Assembly: GCF_018614055.1 (NCBI RefSeq)
Contig: NZ_JAGGPB010000057.1
Location: 1-60,506, forward strand
From: Streptomyces sp. ISL-98
Lineage (GTDB): Bacteria; Actinomycetota; Actinomycetes; Streptomycetales; Streptomycetaceae
DNA length: 60,506 bases
Direction of reading: 5' to 3'
The translations under genes and the position numbers were made by a program. Positions 34,753 through 41,711 of the stretch are shown in pieces. The notes beneath the pieces were generated by a model. The model did not search any database and was not told the origin of the DNA. It saw only the letters and a program-made list of their open reading frames with translations. Each line of letters begins with the position of its first letter. Position 1 is the stretch's first letter.

Positions 34753-34820
34753 AGCGTACGGGGCACCCTTCGGCACTCAAAAGTACGACGTTTATGTCAC
34801 AGGCTCTTGAATACGTCGTA
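34753..34820. promoter_or_regulatory. gntR promoter and two operator-like sites
   Basis: On the minus strand TTGAGT (34775-34780) and TACGCT (34753-34758) have a 16-nt spacer and end 6-7 nt before the gntR ATG. Two related short inverted repeats follow upstream: TACGACGTT (34784-34792) and TACGTCGTA (34812-34820, within the palindrome ATACGTCGTAT at 34811-34821), centres 28 bp apart. They lie between the divergent promoters, as expected for GntR sites controlling both. Confidence 0.55.
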
Positions 34821-34871
34821 TCTAAAGGGTTTCCTTGGCGCGGCGACAGCCCGACAGCGTCGCGACAGCCG

Positions 34872-34947
34872 ACGGATCGATGTCGTTACGGACCGATGTC
34901 GTACGGACCGGTGTCGTACGGACCGATGTCGTACGGACCGATGTCGA
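34872..34947. repeat. Five tandem copies of a 15-nt unit upstream of gntK
   Basis: The unit ACGGACCGATGTCGT is present at 34888-34902, 34903-34917 (one change), 34918-34932 and 34933-34947 (last base changed), with a degenerate 16-nt copy at 34872-34887. It lies in the untranslated region between the GntR sites and the gntK ATG. The unit carries TCGTAC across its junctions, reminiscent of the operator half-site. If a far upstream start were used it would encode YGPMS repeats, which I do not favour. Confidence 0.9.
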
Positions 34948-34970
34948 TGAAGACAGCGAGGCATCCACAC

Positions 34971-35501
34971 ATGAACAGCCCCCACGTCGTCGTGGTGATG
35001 GGCGTGGCAGGGACCGGCAAGACCACCATCGGTCCCCTGCTCGCCGACCGGCTCGGCGTTCCGTACGCCGAGGGCGACGACTTCCACCCCCCGGCCAACA
35101 TCGCCAAGATGTCGGCCGGAACCCCGCTCGACGACACGGACCGGTGGCCCTGGCTCGATGCGATCGGGCAGTGGGCGCACAGCCGGGCGGGGCTCGGCGG
35201 GGTGGTGAGCAGTTCCGCGCTCAAGCGGTCCTACCGCGACCGGCTGCGCGCGGCCGCTCCCGACGCCGTGTTTCTCCATCTCACCGGCGACCGCGAGCTG
35301 ATCGAGTCACGGATGCGGGAGCGCAAGGGCCACTTCATGCCCGCCGCGCTGCTCGATTCGCAGTACGCCGCCCTCCAGCCGCTGCAGGAGGACGAGGCGG
35401 GCGTGTCCGTCGACGTCACCGGCACACCGGAAGACATCACCGAGCGAGCCGCCGCGGCCCTGCGCCGGCTCGGCAGCAAGCAGAAGGAAGGAACACCGTG
35501 A
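34971..35501 (+). CDS. gntK: Gluconokinase
   Basis: A 176-residue P-loop kinase that converts gluconate to 6-phosphogluconate. The Walker A motif VVVMGVAGTGKTTIGPLLAD is at residues 6-25; family motifs are YAEGDDFHPPANIAKMSAG, LDDTDRWPWLDAI, SSALKRSYRDRLR and KGHFMPAALLDSQYAALQPL. Length matches the family. I chose ATG 34971 (GAGG 9 nt upstream); ATG 34947 would add eight residues. It overlaps gntP by 4 nt. Confidence 0.95.
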   Translation: MNSPHVVVVMGVAGTGKTTIGPLLADRLGVPYAEGDDFHPPANIAKMSAGTPLDDTDRWPWLDAIGQWAHSRAGLGGVVSSSALKRSYRDRLRAAAPDAVFLHLTGDRELIESRMRERKGHFMPAALLDSQYAALQPLQEDEAGVSVDVTGTPEDITERAAAALRRLGSKQKEGTP

Positions 35502-36895
35502 CCAGTCTCAGCGTCGAGACGCTGGCAGCGGGCGTCGTCGAGCCGATCACCTCGGCGGGCAACGGCCAGTTGGGCATAGCAGTCCTCGCCGGCATTGCCG
35601 TCATCGTCCTGCTCATTACGAAGTTCAAGCTCCACGCCTTCCTGGCGCTGACCATCGGGTCGCTGGCGCTCGGTGCGTTCGCGGGTGCCCCCCTCGACAA
35701 AGCGATCACCAGCTTCTCGACGGGCCTCGGCAATACGGTCGCGGGCGTCGGCGTCCTGATCGCGCTCGGCGCGATCCTCGGCAAGCTGCTCGCCGACTCC
35801 GGCGGCGCCGACCAGATCGTCGACACGATCCTCGCGAAGGCGAGCGGCCGTGCGATGCCGTGGGCGATGGTGCTGATCGCGAGCATCATCGGTCTGCCCC
35901 TCTTCTTCGAGGTCGGCATCGTGCTGCTGATCCCGGTGGTACTGCTCGTCGCCAAGCGCGGCAACTACTCGCTGATGCGTATCGGTGTTCCGGCGCTGGC
36001 CGGCCTGTCGGTCATGCACGGCTTGATCCCGCCGCACCCGGGACCGCTGGTCGCGATCGACGCGATCGGCGCCAACCTCGGTGTCACGCTTGGCCTCGGT
36101 GTGCTCGTCGCGATCCCGACCGTGATCATCGCGGGCCCGCTCTTCTCGAAGTACGCCGCCCGCTGGGTGGACATCCAGGCGCCGGAGAAGATGATTCCGA
36201 CGCGTCCCTCCGAGGACTTGGAGCGTCGTCCGGGCTTTGGCGCCACCGTAGCCACCGTGCTGCTGCCGGTCGTGCTGATGCTGGCCAAGGCGGGCGTCGA
36301 CATCGTGGTCAACGACCCGGAGAACGCCGTCCAGCGGGTCACGGACGTCATCGGCTCGCCGCTGATCGCGCTGCTCGCTGCGGTGCTGGTCGGCCTGTTC
36401 ACGCTGGGCCGGGCCGCCGGTTTCACCAAGGACCGGCTCTCCTCGACCGTCGAGAAGTCCCTCGCGCCGATCGCCGGCGTGCTGATGATCGTGGGTGCGG
36501 GCGGCGGCTTCAAGCAGACGCTCATCGACGTGGGCGTGGGCCAGATGATCCTGGACTTCTCCAAGAACTGGGCGATACCGACGCTCCTGCTGGCCTGGTT
36601 GATCGCCGTCGCCATCCGGCTCGCGACGGGCTCGGCGACGGTGGCCACCATCTCGGCGGCCGGTCTGGTCGCGCCGCTGGCAGCCGACATGTCGACGTCG
36701 CACGCGGCGCTGCTGGTGCTGGCTGTCGGTGCGGGCTCGCTCTTCTTCAGCCATGTCAATGACGCCGGGTTCTGGCTGGTGAAGGAGTACTTCGGCATGG
36801 ATGTCGGCCAGACGATCAAGACGTGGTCGGTGATGGAGACGATCCTTTCGGTGGTCGCGCTGGGCTTCGTCCTGCTGCTGTCACTCGTCCTGTAG
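35498..36895 (+). CDS. gntP: Gluconate:H+ symporter
   Basis: A 465-residue GntP-family permease with about 12-14 membrane helices. Signatures include LIALGAILGKLLADSGGADQ, LPLFFEVGIVLLIPVV, HGLIPPHPGPLVAIDAIGAN and LFFSHVNDAGFWLVKEYFGM. The GTG start overlaps the gntK stop (GTGA) and AAGGAAG lies upstream. It imports gluconate for GntK. Its last 15 nt overlap the end of the convergent cytochrome gene, leaving no space for a terminator. I recall a 6-phosphogluconate dehydrogenase gene (gntZ) next in S. coelicolor; it is absent here. Confidence 0.94.
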   Translation: MTSLSVETLAAGVVEPITSAGNGQLGIAVLAGIAVIVLLITKFKLHAFLALTIGSLALGAFAGAPLDKAITSFSTGLGNTVAGVGVLIALGAILGKLLADSGGADQIVDTILAKASGRAMPWAMVLIASIIGLPLFFEVGIVLLIPVVLLVAKRGNYSLMRIGVPALAGLSVMHGLIPPHPGPLVAIDAIGANLGVTLGLGVLVAIPTVIIAGPLFSKYAARWVDIQAPEKMIPTRPSEDLERRPGFGATVATVLLPVVLMLAKAGVDIVVNDPENAVQRVTDVIGSPLIALLAAVLVGLFTLGRAAGFTKDRLSSTVEKSLAPIAGVLMIVGAGGGFKQTLIDVGVGQMILDFSKNWAIPTLLLAWLIAVAIRLATGSATVATISAAGLVAPLAADMSTSHAALLVLAVGAGSLFFSHVNDAGFWLVKEYFGMDVGQTIKTWSVMETILSVVALGFVLLLSLVL

Positions 36896-37537
36896 AGCTT
36901 GTAGATCCTTCGACTCCGCTGCCCACAGCGGGTGTTCGAGCTCCGCCCATTCGCGGTCGACAGTCCCGGTGCGCATGCCGCGCCGGGACTCCGGCCGCAT
37001 CAGGGCCATCCCCACATGGCCCGCGACGACGAGGCCCATGGCGAGTGCCAGCCAGTCGTGGACGAACGTGGCGCTCGTACGCCAGAGCAGCGGGGCCAGG
37101 TCCGTGAACCACATCAGCAGGCCGGTGCCGAGCATGACGAGCACCGCGCCCGCGATCCAGCTCGCGTAGACCTTCTGGCCGGCGTTGAACTTCCCGGCGG
37201 GGCGCGACTCGTGGCGGTGGTCCCGGCGCAGCGCGGCCCGCAGCCAATGCCGGTCGTGCGGCCCGAACCGGTTGAGCCTGCGCAGATCGGAGCGGAACGC
37301 CCGGGAGGCCAGGCCAAGGACGAACGGTGCGGGGATCAGCAGCCCCGACCACTCGTGCACGGTGACCACCAGGTGCCTGCGGCCGACGAGTTCGGCGAGC
37401 GGGGGTACGTACAGACAGGCCGCCGTCGCGACGCACAGGAGGGTCAGGCCTGCGGTGGTGCGATGGATCCAGCGCTCGAAGCGGGTGAACCGCCTGATGC
37501 GGACGGGCAGTTCAGGCTCTTCAGACTGTAGGAGCAT
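36881..37537 (-). CDS. Membrane cytochrome b subunit of a molybdopterin oxidoreductase
   Basis: A 218-residue cytochrome b/b6-type membrane protein with four hydrophobic helices. Candidate haem-ligating histidines occur at WIHRTTAGLTLL, VVTVHEWSGLLI, TFVHDWLALAMG and VVAGHVGMALM, as in formate dehydrogenase gamma/NarI-type subunits. A soluble insert (about 80-115) carries LRRDHRHESRPAGKF. Its ATG 37537 lies inside the end of the molybdopterin oxidoreductase gene (17-nt overlap), so it is translated with it and should link it to the quinone pool. Its 3' end overlaps gntP by 15 nt. Confidence 0.82.
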   Translation of the reverse strand: MLLQSEEPELPVRIRRFTRFERWIHRTTAGLTLLCVATAACLYVPPLAELVGRRHLVVTVHEWSGLLIPAPFVLGLASRAFRSDLRRLNRFGPHDRHWLRAALRRDHRHESRPAGKFNAGQKVYASWIAGAVLVMLGTGLLMWFTDLAPLLWRTSATFVHDWLALAMGLVVAGHVGMALMRPESRRGMRTGTVDREWAELEHPLWAAESKDLQALQDE

Positions 37538-38252
37538 CGTCGCGTCCGTTCGACCGGCCGACCCACGCGTCGACGTCATAGCCGAGCTTCTCCCAGTATC
37601 CGGGCTGCACCTCAGGGGTGAGGGTGATGCCGGAGAGCCATTTCGCCGACTTGTAGAAGTACATGGGTGCGACATACAGCCGCACCGGGCCGCCATGGGA
37701 ATGGCTGAGCGGCTTGTCCTGCATGCGAAGGGACACCAGGACGTCTTTTCTGCGGGTCTGTTGGAGGGTGAGGCTCTCGCTGTACGTACCGTCGAAGCAC
37801 GTGAAGCGGACCGCCTTGGCCTCCGCTTTCACGCCTGCGGCGGCCAGCAGCCGCGACAGCTCCACACCCTCGAAGGGAGTTTCGGGGACCCGCCATCCCG
37901 TGACGCACTGGACGTCGCGCACGATCCGGGTCTGCGGCATTCCGCGCAGATCGTCGAGCGTGTACGTGGTGGGCCGCTCGACCAGGCCGTCGATCTTGAG
38001 CCGGTAGTTGTGCGGGCCCTTGCGCGGTACGGACGAGGCGACCGAGTAGTAGCGGAAGCCGCCGCCGTTGGGGAGCAGGCCGGTCAGGCCCGTCGGGTCC
38101 TTCTCCGCCGCCGAGCCGAGGAAGGAGTCCAGGCCGCTCTGGAGGTACGGCGCGGTGGCCACGCCGGCTGCGCCGAGGCCCAGCATGCCGAGGACGAGGC
38201 GGCGGCCGACGGGTGCGCCGCCGCCGTCCGGTTCCGGTGATTGAGGAGTCAC
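37521..38252 (-). CDS. Tat-exported molybdopterin oxidoreductase (SUOX/MsrP fold)
   Basis: A 243-residue molybdopterin-dependent oxidoreductase of the sulfite oxidase/YedY fold. The twin-arginine leader is VGRRLVLGMLGLGAAGVATA (about 15-34). The molybdenum-binding cysteine is in IVRDVQCVTGWRVPETPFEG (C about 123 in the mature numbering from GTG 38252). Later motifs are VRFTCFDGTYSESLTL and LSHSHGGPVRLYVAPMYFYKS. With the coupled cytochrome b it could form a periplasmic/extracytoplasmic reductase; MsrP repairs methionine sulfoxide in other bacteria, but the substrate here is unproven. No ribosome site precedes the GTG. Confidence 0.85.
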   Translation of the reverse strand: MTPQSPEPDGGGAPVGRRLVLGMLGLGAAGVATAPYLQSGLDSFLGSAAEKDPTGLTGLLPNGGGFRYYSVASSVPRKGPHNYRLKIDGLVERPTTYTLDDLRGMPQTRIVRDVQCVTGWRVPETPFEGVELSRLLAAAGVKAEAKAVRFTCFDGTYSESLTLQQTRRKDVLVSLRMQDKPLSHSHGGPVRLYVAPMYFYKSAKWLSGITLTPEVQPGYWEKLGYDVDAWVGRSNGRDDAPTV

Positions 38253-38265
38253 AGCTAGATCTGAG

Positions 38266-38300
38266 CACCTGCGGCCCCCGGAGGCCAGGGGCCGCAGGTG
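38266..38300 (-). terminator. Terminator of the APC permease gene
   Basis: A perfect 13-bp stem (38266-38278 with 38288-38300; arm CACCTGCGGCCCC) and 9-nt loop, 15 nt after the permease stop on the minus strand and just before the oxidoreductase GTG. Confidence 0.85.
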
Positions 38301-38315
38301 ATCGTCAGACTTCCG

Positions 38316-39884
38316 TCACACCTTGGCGGCGGCGCTCTCCGACTCGGCGGCCTTCTCCAGCTGGAACGCCTCGTTGCCCAGGCCGATCCTGGCATGCACC
38401 TCCGGCTTCGCCGCGCGCAGAACCGCGCCGTACACCAGCCCCCCGACCAGGGCGACACCGATGACGCCCGGCAGGATCCAGCTCAGGGAGGACCCGGGGC
38501 CGGCGCCCACGAGCACGTCGAAGTCCTTCACCGTATAGACGGCGATGGCCAGGAGGGCGAGCCCGGCGATCCCGGAAGCCACCAGCCGCCCCGCCTGCGT
38601 GCGGCCGGCACCACGGCGTACGAAGAAGGCGATGACCGCGAGAGATGCGGCGGCCATCAGCAGGATGACGCCGAGCGCGCCGACATTGCCCATCCAGGTG
38701 AACAGGTGCAGCACGGGCACGGTCGGGTCGCCCGCCGGCGTGTCGTCGGTGACCGCGAAAGCGAGGACGACGACCAAGGAGATGACGGACTGGAGCAGCG
38801 AGCCCGCGGCGGGTGCGCCGCTCGTCTTGTTCGTACGGCCGAAGGCGGCGGGCAGCAGGCCCTCGCGGCCCATGGCGAAGGCGTACCGCGCGACGACGTT
38901 GTGGAAGCTGAGCAGTGCCGCGAACATGCCGGTCACGAACAGGACATGGAGTACGTCGGTGAAGGTGGAGCCGAGCCTGCTCTCGGTGAGGCCAAAGAGA
39001 AGACCGGGTCCCTGTTCCCCCGCCACCTTGACGATCTGGCCGGGCCCCGTGGCGACGCTGAGCGCCCAGGCGCTGAGGGCGAGGAAGAGTGCGGCGTATC
39101 CGACCGCGAGGAACATCACGCGGGATACGACGATCTGGGGGCGGCTGGTCTCCTCCGCGTACACCGGGGCCTGCTCGAAGCCGACGAAGGCGGCGATGCA
39201 GAAGCAGAGGGCGGTGCCGAGTCCGGCGCCGGTGAGGGTCTCGGGGTTGAACGCCTGGAGCGACAGGCCTCCCTTGCCCGGGTCGGTGATCGCCGCCACG
39301 TCGAAGATCACGACGAGCGCGCACTCGACGACCAGCAGGACGCCGAGCACCTTGGCGTTGAGGTCGATCTTGAGCCAGCCGAGCGCGCCGACGACCACGA
39401 CGGCGACGAACGCCGGGACCCACCAGGCGAACGTGATGTCGAGGTAGGTGGCGAAGATCCCGGAGATCTCGAAGCCGAGGATGCCGTAGATGCCGACCTG
39501 CATGGCGCTGTACGCGACGAGGGCAACCACGGAGGCGCCCGCGCCGGCGGTCGGGCCGAGGCCGCGGGCTATGTACGCGTAGAAGGCGCCGGCGTTGTGG
39601 ACGTGCCGGCTCATCTCGGCGTATCCGACACTGAACAGCATCAGGACCACGCCGAGGATGACGAAGAGCAGGGGCTGGCCGACGATGCCCATGACGCCGT
39701 ATGTGGTGGGCATGACACCGGCGACGACCATCAGCGGGGCGCTCGCGGCCAGTACGGACAGCAGCAGGCCGGTCGTGCCGAGGCGGCCCGCGCGCAGGGC
39801 CCGCTCCTGCCCCTTGTACGTACGAATCTCGCTTCCGCTGTCGCTGTCGCTCTGCACGCTCGTGCTCGATCTGCCCGTCGACAT
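38316..39884 (-). CDS. APC-superfamily permease
   Basis: A 522-residue membrane transporter, about 12 helices plus extra C-terminal helices. The first helix region reads LLLSVLAASAPLMVVAGVMP; other APC landmarks are EMSRHVHNAGAFYAYIARGL, FVGFEQAPVYAEETSRPQ and LHVLFVTGMFAALLSFHNVV. A Ser-rich N-terminal tail precedes. Substrate unknown (amino acid or polyamine type). It follows the helical-repeat gene by 27 nt, so the two are probably one unit. Confidence 0.88.
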   Translation of the reverse strand: MSTGRSSTSVQSDSDSGSEIRTYKGQERALRAGRLGTTGLLLSVLAASAPLMVVAGVMPTTYGVMGIVGQPLLFVILGVVLMLFSVGYAEMSRHVHNAGAFYAYIARGLGPTAGAGASVVALVAYSAMQVGIYGILGFEISGIFATYLDITFAWWVPAFVAVVVVGALGWLKIDLNAKVLGVLLVVECALVVIFDVAAITDPGKGGLSLQAFNPETLTGAGLGTALCFCIAAFVGFEQAPVYAEETSRPQIVVSRVMFLAVGYAALFLALSAWALSVATGPGQIVKVAGEQGPGLLFGLTESRLGSTFTDVLHVLFVTGMFAALLSFHNVVARYAFAMGREGLLPAAFGRTNKTSGAPAAGSLLQSVISLVVVLAFAVTDDTPAGDPTVPVLHLFTWMGNVGALGVILLMAAASLAVIAFFVRRGAGRTQAGRLVASGIAGLALLAIAVYTVKDFDVLVGAGPGSSLSWILPGVIGVALVGGLVYGAVLRAAKPEVHARIGLGNEAFQLEKAAESESAAAKV

Positions 39885-39911
39885 GGCGGGGGTTGTCCCT
39901 TCGGTGAGGAG

Positions 39912-40862
39912 TTACGCGGTGCCGAGCGCGGCATTGCGCGCGGCGTTGAAAGCCTTGTGGGGGTCCCGGTCGGGGTAGGACCACGGAGCCGTGGTGGCAT
40001 GCGGCCCGATGCGGTGGAAGAGGGCGGCCGCCTCGGCGGCTCTGCCCTCGCAGAACTTCGCGTGGGCGAGGAAGTTGAGGTCGACGTGGTGACGCGGGTG
40101 CCCCTCGTGCTCCCACTCCAGCCACCAGTCGAAGGCCGCCTTCATCACCTGGCGGGCGCGGCGCCCCGTCCAATGGCCGGACGCGACGGGGTCCTTGGGC
40201 TCCTGGCCCGCGACGGCGAGGGCGCGGTAGCGCTCGGCGTGCGCCACCACGGGGAGTACGGCGAGCGGGGAGTCCGCGGGGGCCTGTTCCGCGGCCCAGG
40301 CGGCGAAGTCGTACACCTCGTGGAGGGGGTCGCGGCCGGTGTCCGGTCTGCGTTCGGCGAGGCGGGCGGTCATCAGGTGGTGGGCGTGATGGTGCTCGGG
40401 GTGGCGCAGCCGCACCTGGTCGAAGAGCTGGGTGACCTCCTCCTCCGTACCGAGGGAACGGGCGATCAGCAGCAGGCCGAGCCAGGGCGTCGGGTCGTCG
40501 GGTGCGCGCGCCGCGGCCCGTCGGCAGGCGTCGCGTGCGCGGTCCTGGGGCTCCTTGCCGCGCAGCGCGCCGAAGACGGCGGCGCAGGCGAGGAGGGTGG
40601 TGGCGTCGGCGCTCTCGGGCTCGGCGAGCAGCCAGTCGCCGGCCCAGGCGGCGGCGCCGGTGACCTGGGCGAGTACGACGAGGCGGTGGCCGCGACGGTC
40701 CCAGTCGTCGCCGGTCGCGGCGAGTAACGCGCGGGCCCGGGTCCAGCGGCCCTGCGCCAATTGCCCTCGTACGTCGACGAGTTCGGTGTCGTCGAGTGCA
40801 GGGTCGAAGGAAGGGGCGGTCCGGCGGCGTGAGCGGCCGAGGGGTGGCGGAGGTGGGGGCAT
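39912..40862 (-). CDS. Helical-repeat (TPR-like) hypothetical protein
   Basis: A 316-residue soluble protein with no recognised family name to me. It starts MPPPPPPLGRSRRRT and then consists of Ala/Leu/Arg-rich amphipathic helices in antiparallel pairs, e.g. ARALLAATGDDWDRRGHRL, DRARDACRRAAARAPDDPTP, HEGHPRHHVDLNFLAHAKF, CEGRAAEAAALFHRIGPHAT, resembling tetratricopeptide solenoids. GGAGG lies 8 nt before ATG 40862. It is first in the unit with the APC permease. A scaffold or adaptor role is possible but not shown. Confidence 0.75.
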   Translation of the reverse strand: MPPPPPPLGRSRRRTAPSFDPALDDTELVDVRGQLAQGRWTRARALLAATGDDWDRRGHRLVVLAQVTGAAAWAGDWLLAEPESADATTLLACAAVFGALRGKEPQDRARDACRRAAARAPDDPTPWLGLLLIARSLGTEEEVTQLFDQVRLRHPEHHHAHHLMTARLAERRPDTGRDPLHEVYDFAAWAAEQAPADSPLAVLPVVAHAERYRALAVAGQEPKDPVASGHWTGRRARQVMKAAFDWWLEWEHEGHPRHHVDLNFLAHAKFCEGRAAEAAALFHRIGPHATTAPWSYPDRDPHKAFNAARNAALGTA

Positions 40863-41013
40863 CCGCGGGTCCTCCACGACGCAGAGTGCGAGCGTTTGAT
40901 CACGCACAGCAAAGCGGTAGGCACTGCTCCGCGTCAAGGGCAGACCGGCCTGGACCAACCCGCCGGATGCCCTGGGGCATTGGTCCGTCCCGGTTGCTGT
41001 GCCTGCCAGGCTC

Positions 41014-41269
41014 AGGGCGTGTCCGGCGGATCAGGCCTGGGCCGCGGGGTCTGGCACGCACTCCCCCTAGGCCTTAAGGGCCAGGGGGGACCCCCACCGG
41101 CGTTGTCGTCAGTCGCTGACTCCCCCAAGTTCTCGACTGCGCTCGAACAGGGGGACCCCCATCGCGTCGCCTCCCTCCTCCGCCTTGCAGCTGCACGCAC
41201 CAGACCCCGCTCACCAGCACAGAGAAGGAGCCGCACCGCGAAGTCGGCCTGATCCGCCGGACACGCCCT
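41014..41269. mobile_element. MITE-like element with 24-bp perfect terminal inverted repeats
   Basis: The ends 41014-41037 and 41246-41269 are perfect 24-bp inverted repeats beginning AGGGCGTGTCCGGCGG. A second inverted pair, GCGGGGTCTGG (41044-41054) with CCAGACCCCGC (41200-41210), lies inside. The 256-bp unit has no credible reading frame. Its core holds a hairpin (41065-41085) and a Streptomyces-type dispersed motif (TCCCCCAAGTTCTCGA...ACCCCCAT, 41120-41161). No clear target duplication flanks it. It fills most of the 418-nt gap 40863-41280; the left remainder has only a hairpin (40952-40986) and the upstream region of the helical-repeat gene. Confidence 0.75.
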
Positions 41270-41280
41270 ACTCTTGGCCC

Positions 41281-41706
41281 ATGTCTGATCACTCATCGCT
41301 GCCGCCCTGTCTGCTCGCCTTTCCGGGGCCGCTGCGGGACCGGCTGGTCGCCGCGGTGCTGTCCGGCGAGAAGGTCTCGACGACCGGTCTGCTCGCCGAG
41401 TACGAGGCCGAGAAGGAGGAGCTGCCGCCGGTCGGCGAGCGTTCACTGGTGATCGACTCGGACGGGCGCGGGGTTGCGGTGATCGAGCTGACCGAGGTAC
41501 GGGTGCTGGCGCTCGGCGACGTAGACCTTCAGCACGCGCTGGACGAGGGCGAGGGGTACGACTCGGTCGCGGCGTGGCGGGCGGGTCACGAGAGGTTCTG
41601 GCACAGCGAGGAGATGCGCGAGGCGTTGGGCGACCCGGAGTTTGTGGTGGATGACGCGACGATGGTCGTCGCCGAACGCTTCCGGGTGGTGGAGCGGCTG
41701 GCGTAG
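41281..41706 (+). CDS. ASCH-domain protein
   Basis: A 141-residue ASCH-fold protein (PUA-like beta-barrel). Visible landmarks: LAFPGPLRDRLVAAVLSGEK, VSTTGLLAEYEAEKEELPPV, GERSLVIDSDGRGVAVIELT, and a C-terminal helix with GHERFWHSEEMREALGDPEF. Some ASCH proteins bind RNA or hydrolyse modified nucleosides; this one is unassigned. The ATG lies 11 nt downstream of the right end of the MITE-like element, so its promoter region is occupied by the element. It ends 5 nt from the convergent FAD dehydrogenase gene. Confidence 0.85.
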   Translation: MSDHSSLPPCLLAFPGPLRDRLVAAVLSGEKVSTTGLLAEYEAEKEELPPVGERSLVIDSDGRGVAVIELTEVRVLALGDVDLQHALDEGEGYDSVAAWRAGHERFWHSEEMREALGDPEFVVDDATMVVAERFRVVERLA

Positions 41707-41711
41707 GCGCC

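Noticed and set aside
34872..34947. Tandem repeats considered as a CRISPR array
   Set aside because: Units are 15 nt, directly contiguous, without spacers, and no cas genes are in the window.
34794..34970. Upstream start for gntK that would add YGPMS repeats
   Set aside because: The added region is made of the 15-nt tandem repeats and operator sequence and has no kinase homology; ATG 34971 gives the family-standard N-terminus.
41014..41269. MITE-like element considered as a complete insertion sequence
   Set aside because: There is no transposase frame inside the 256 bp and no clear target duplication.
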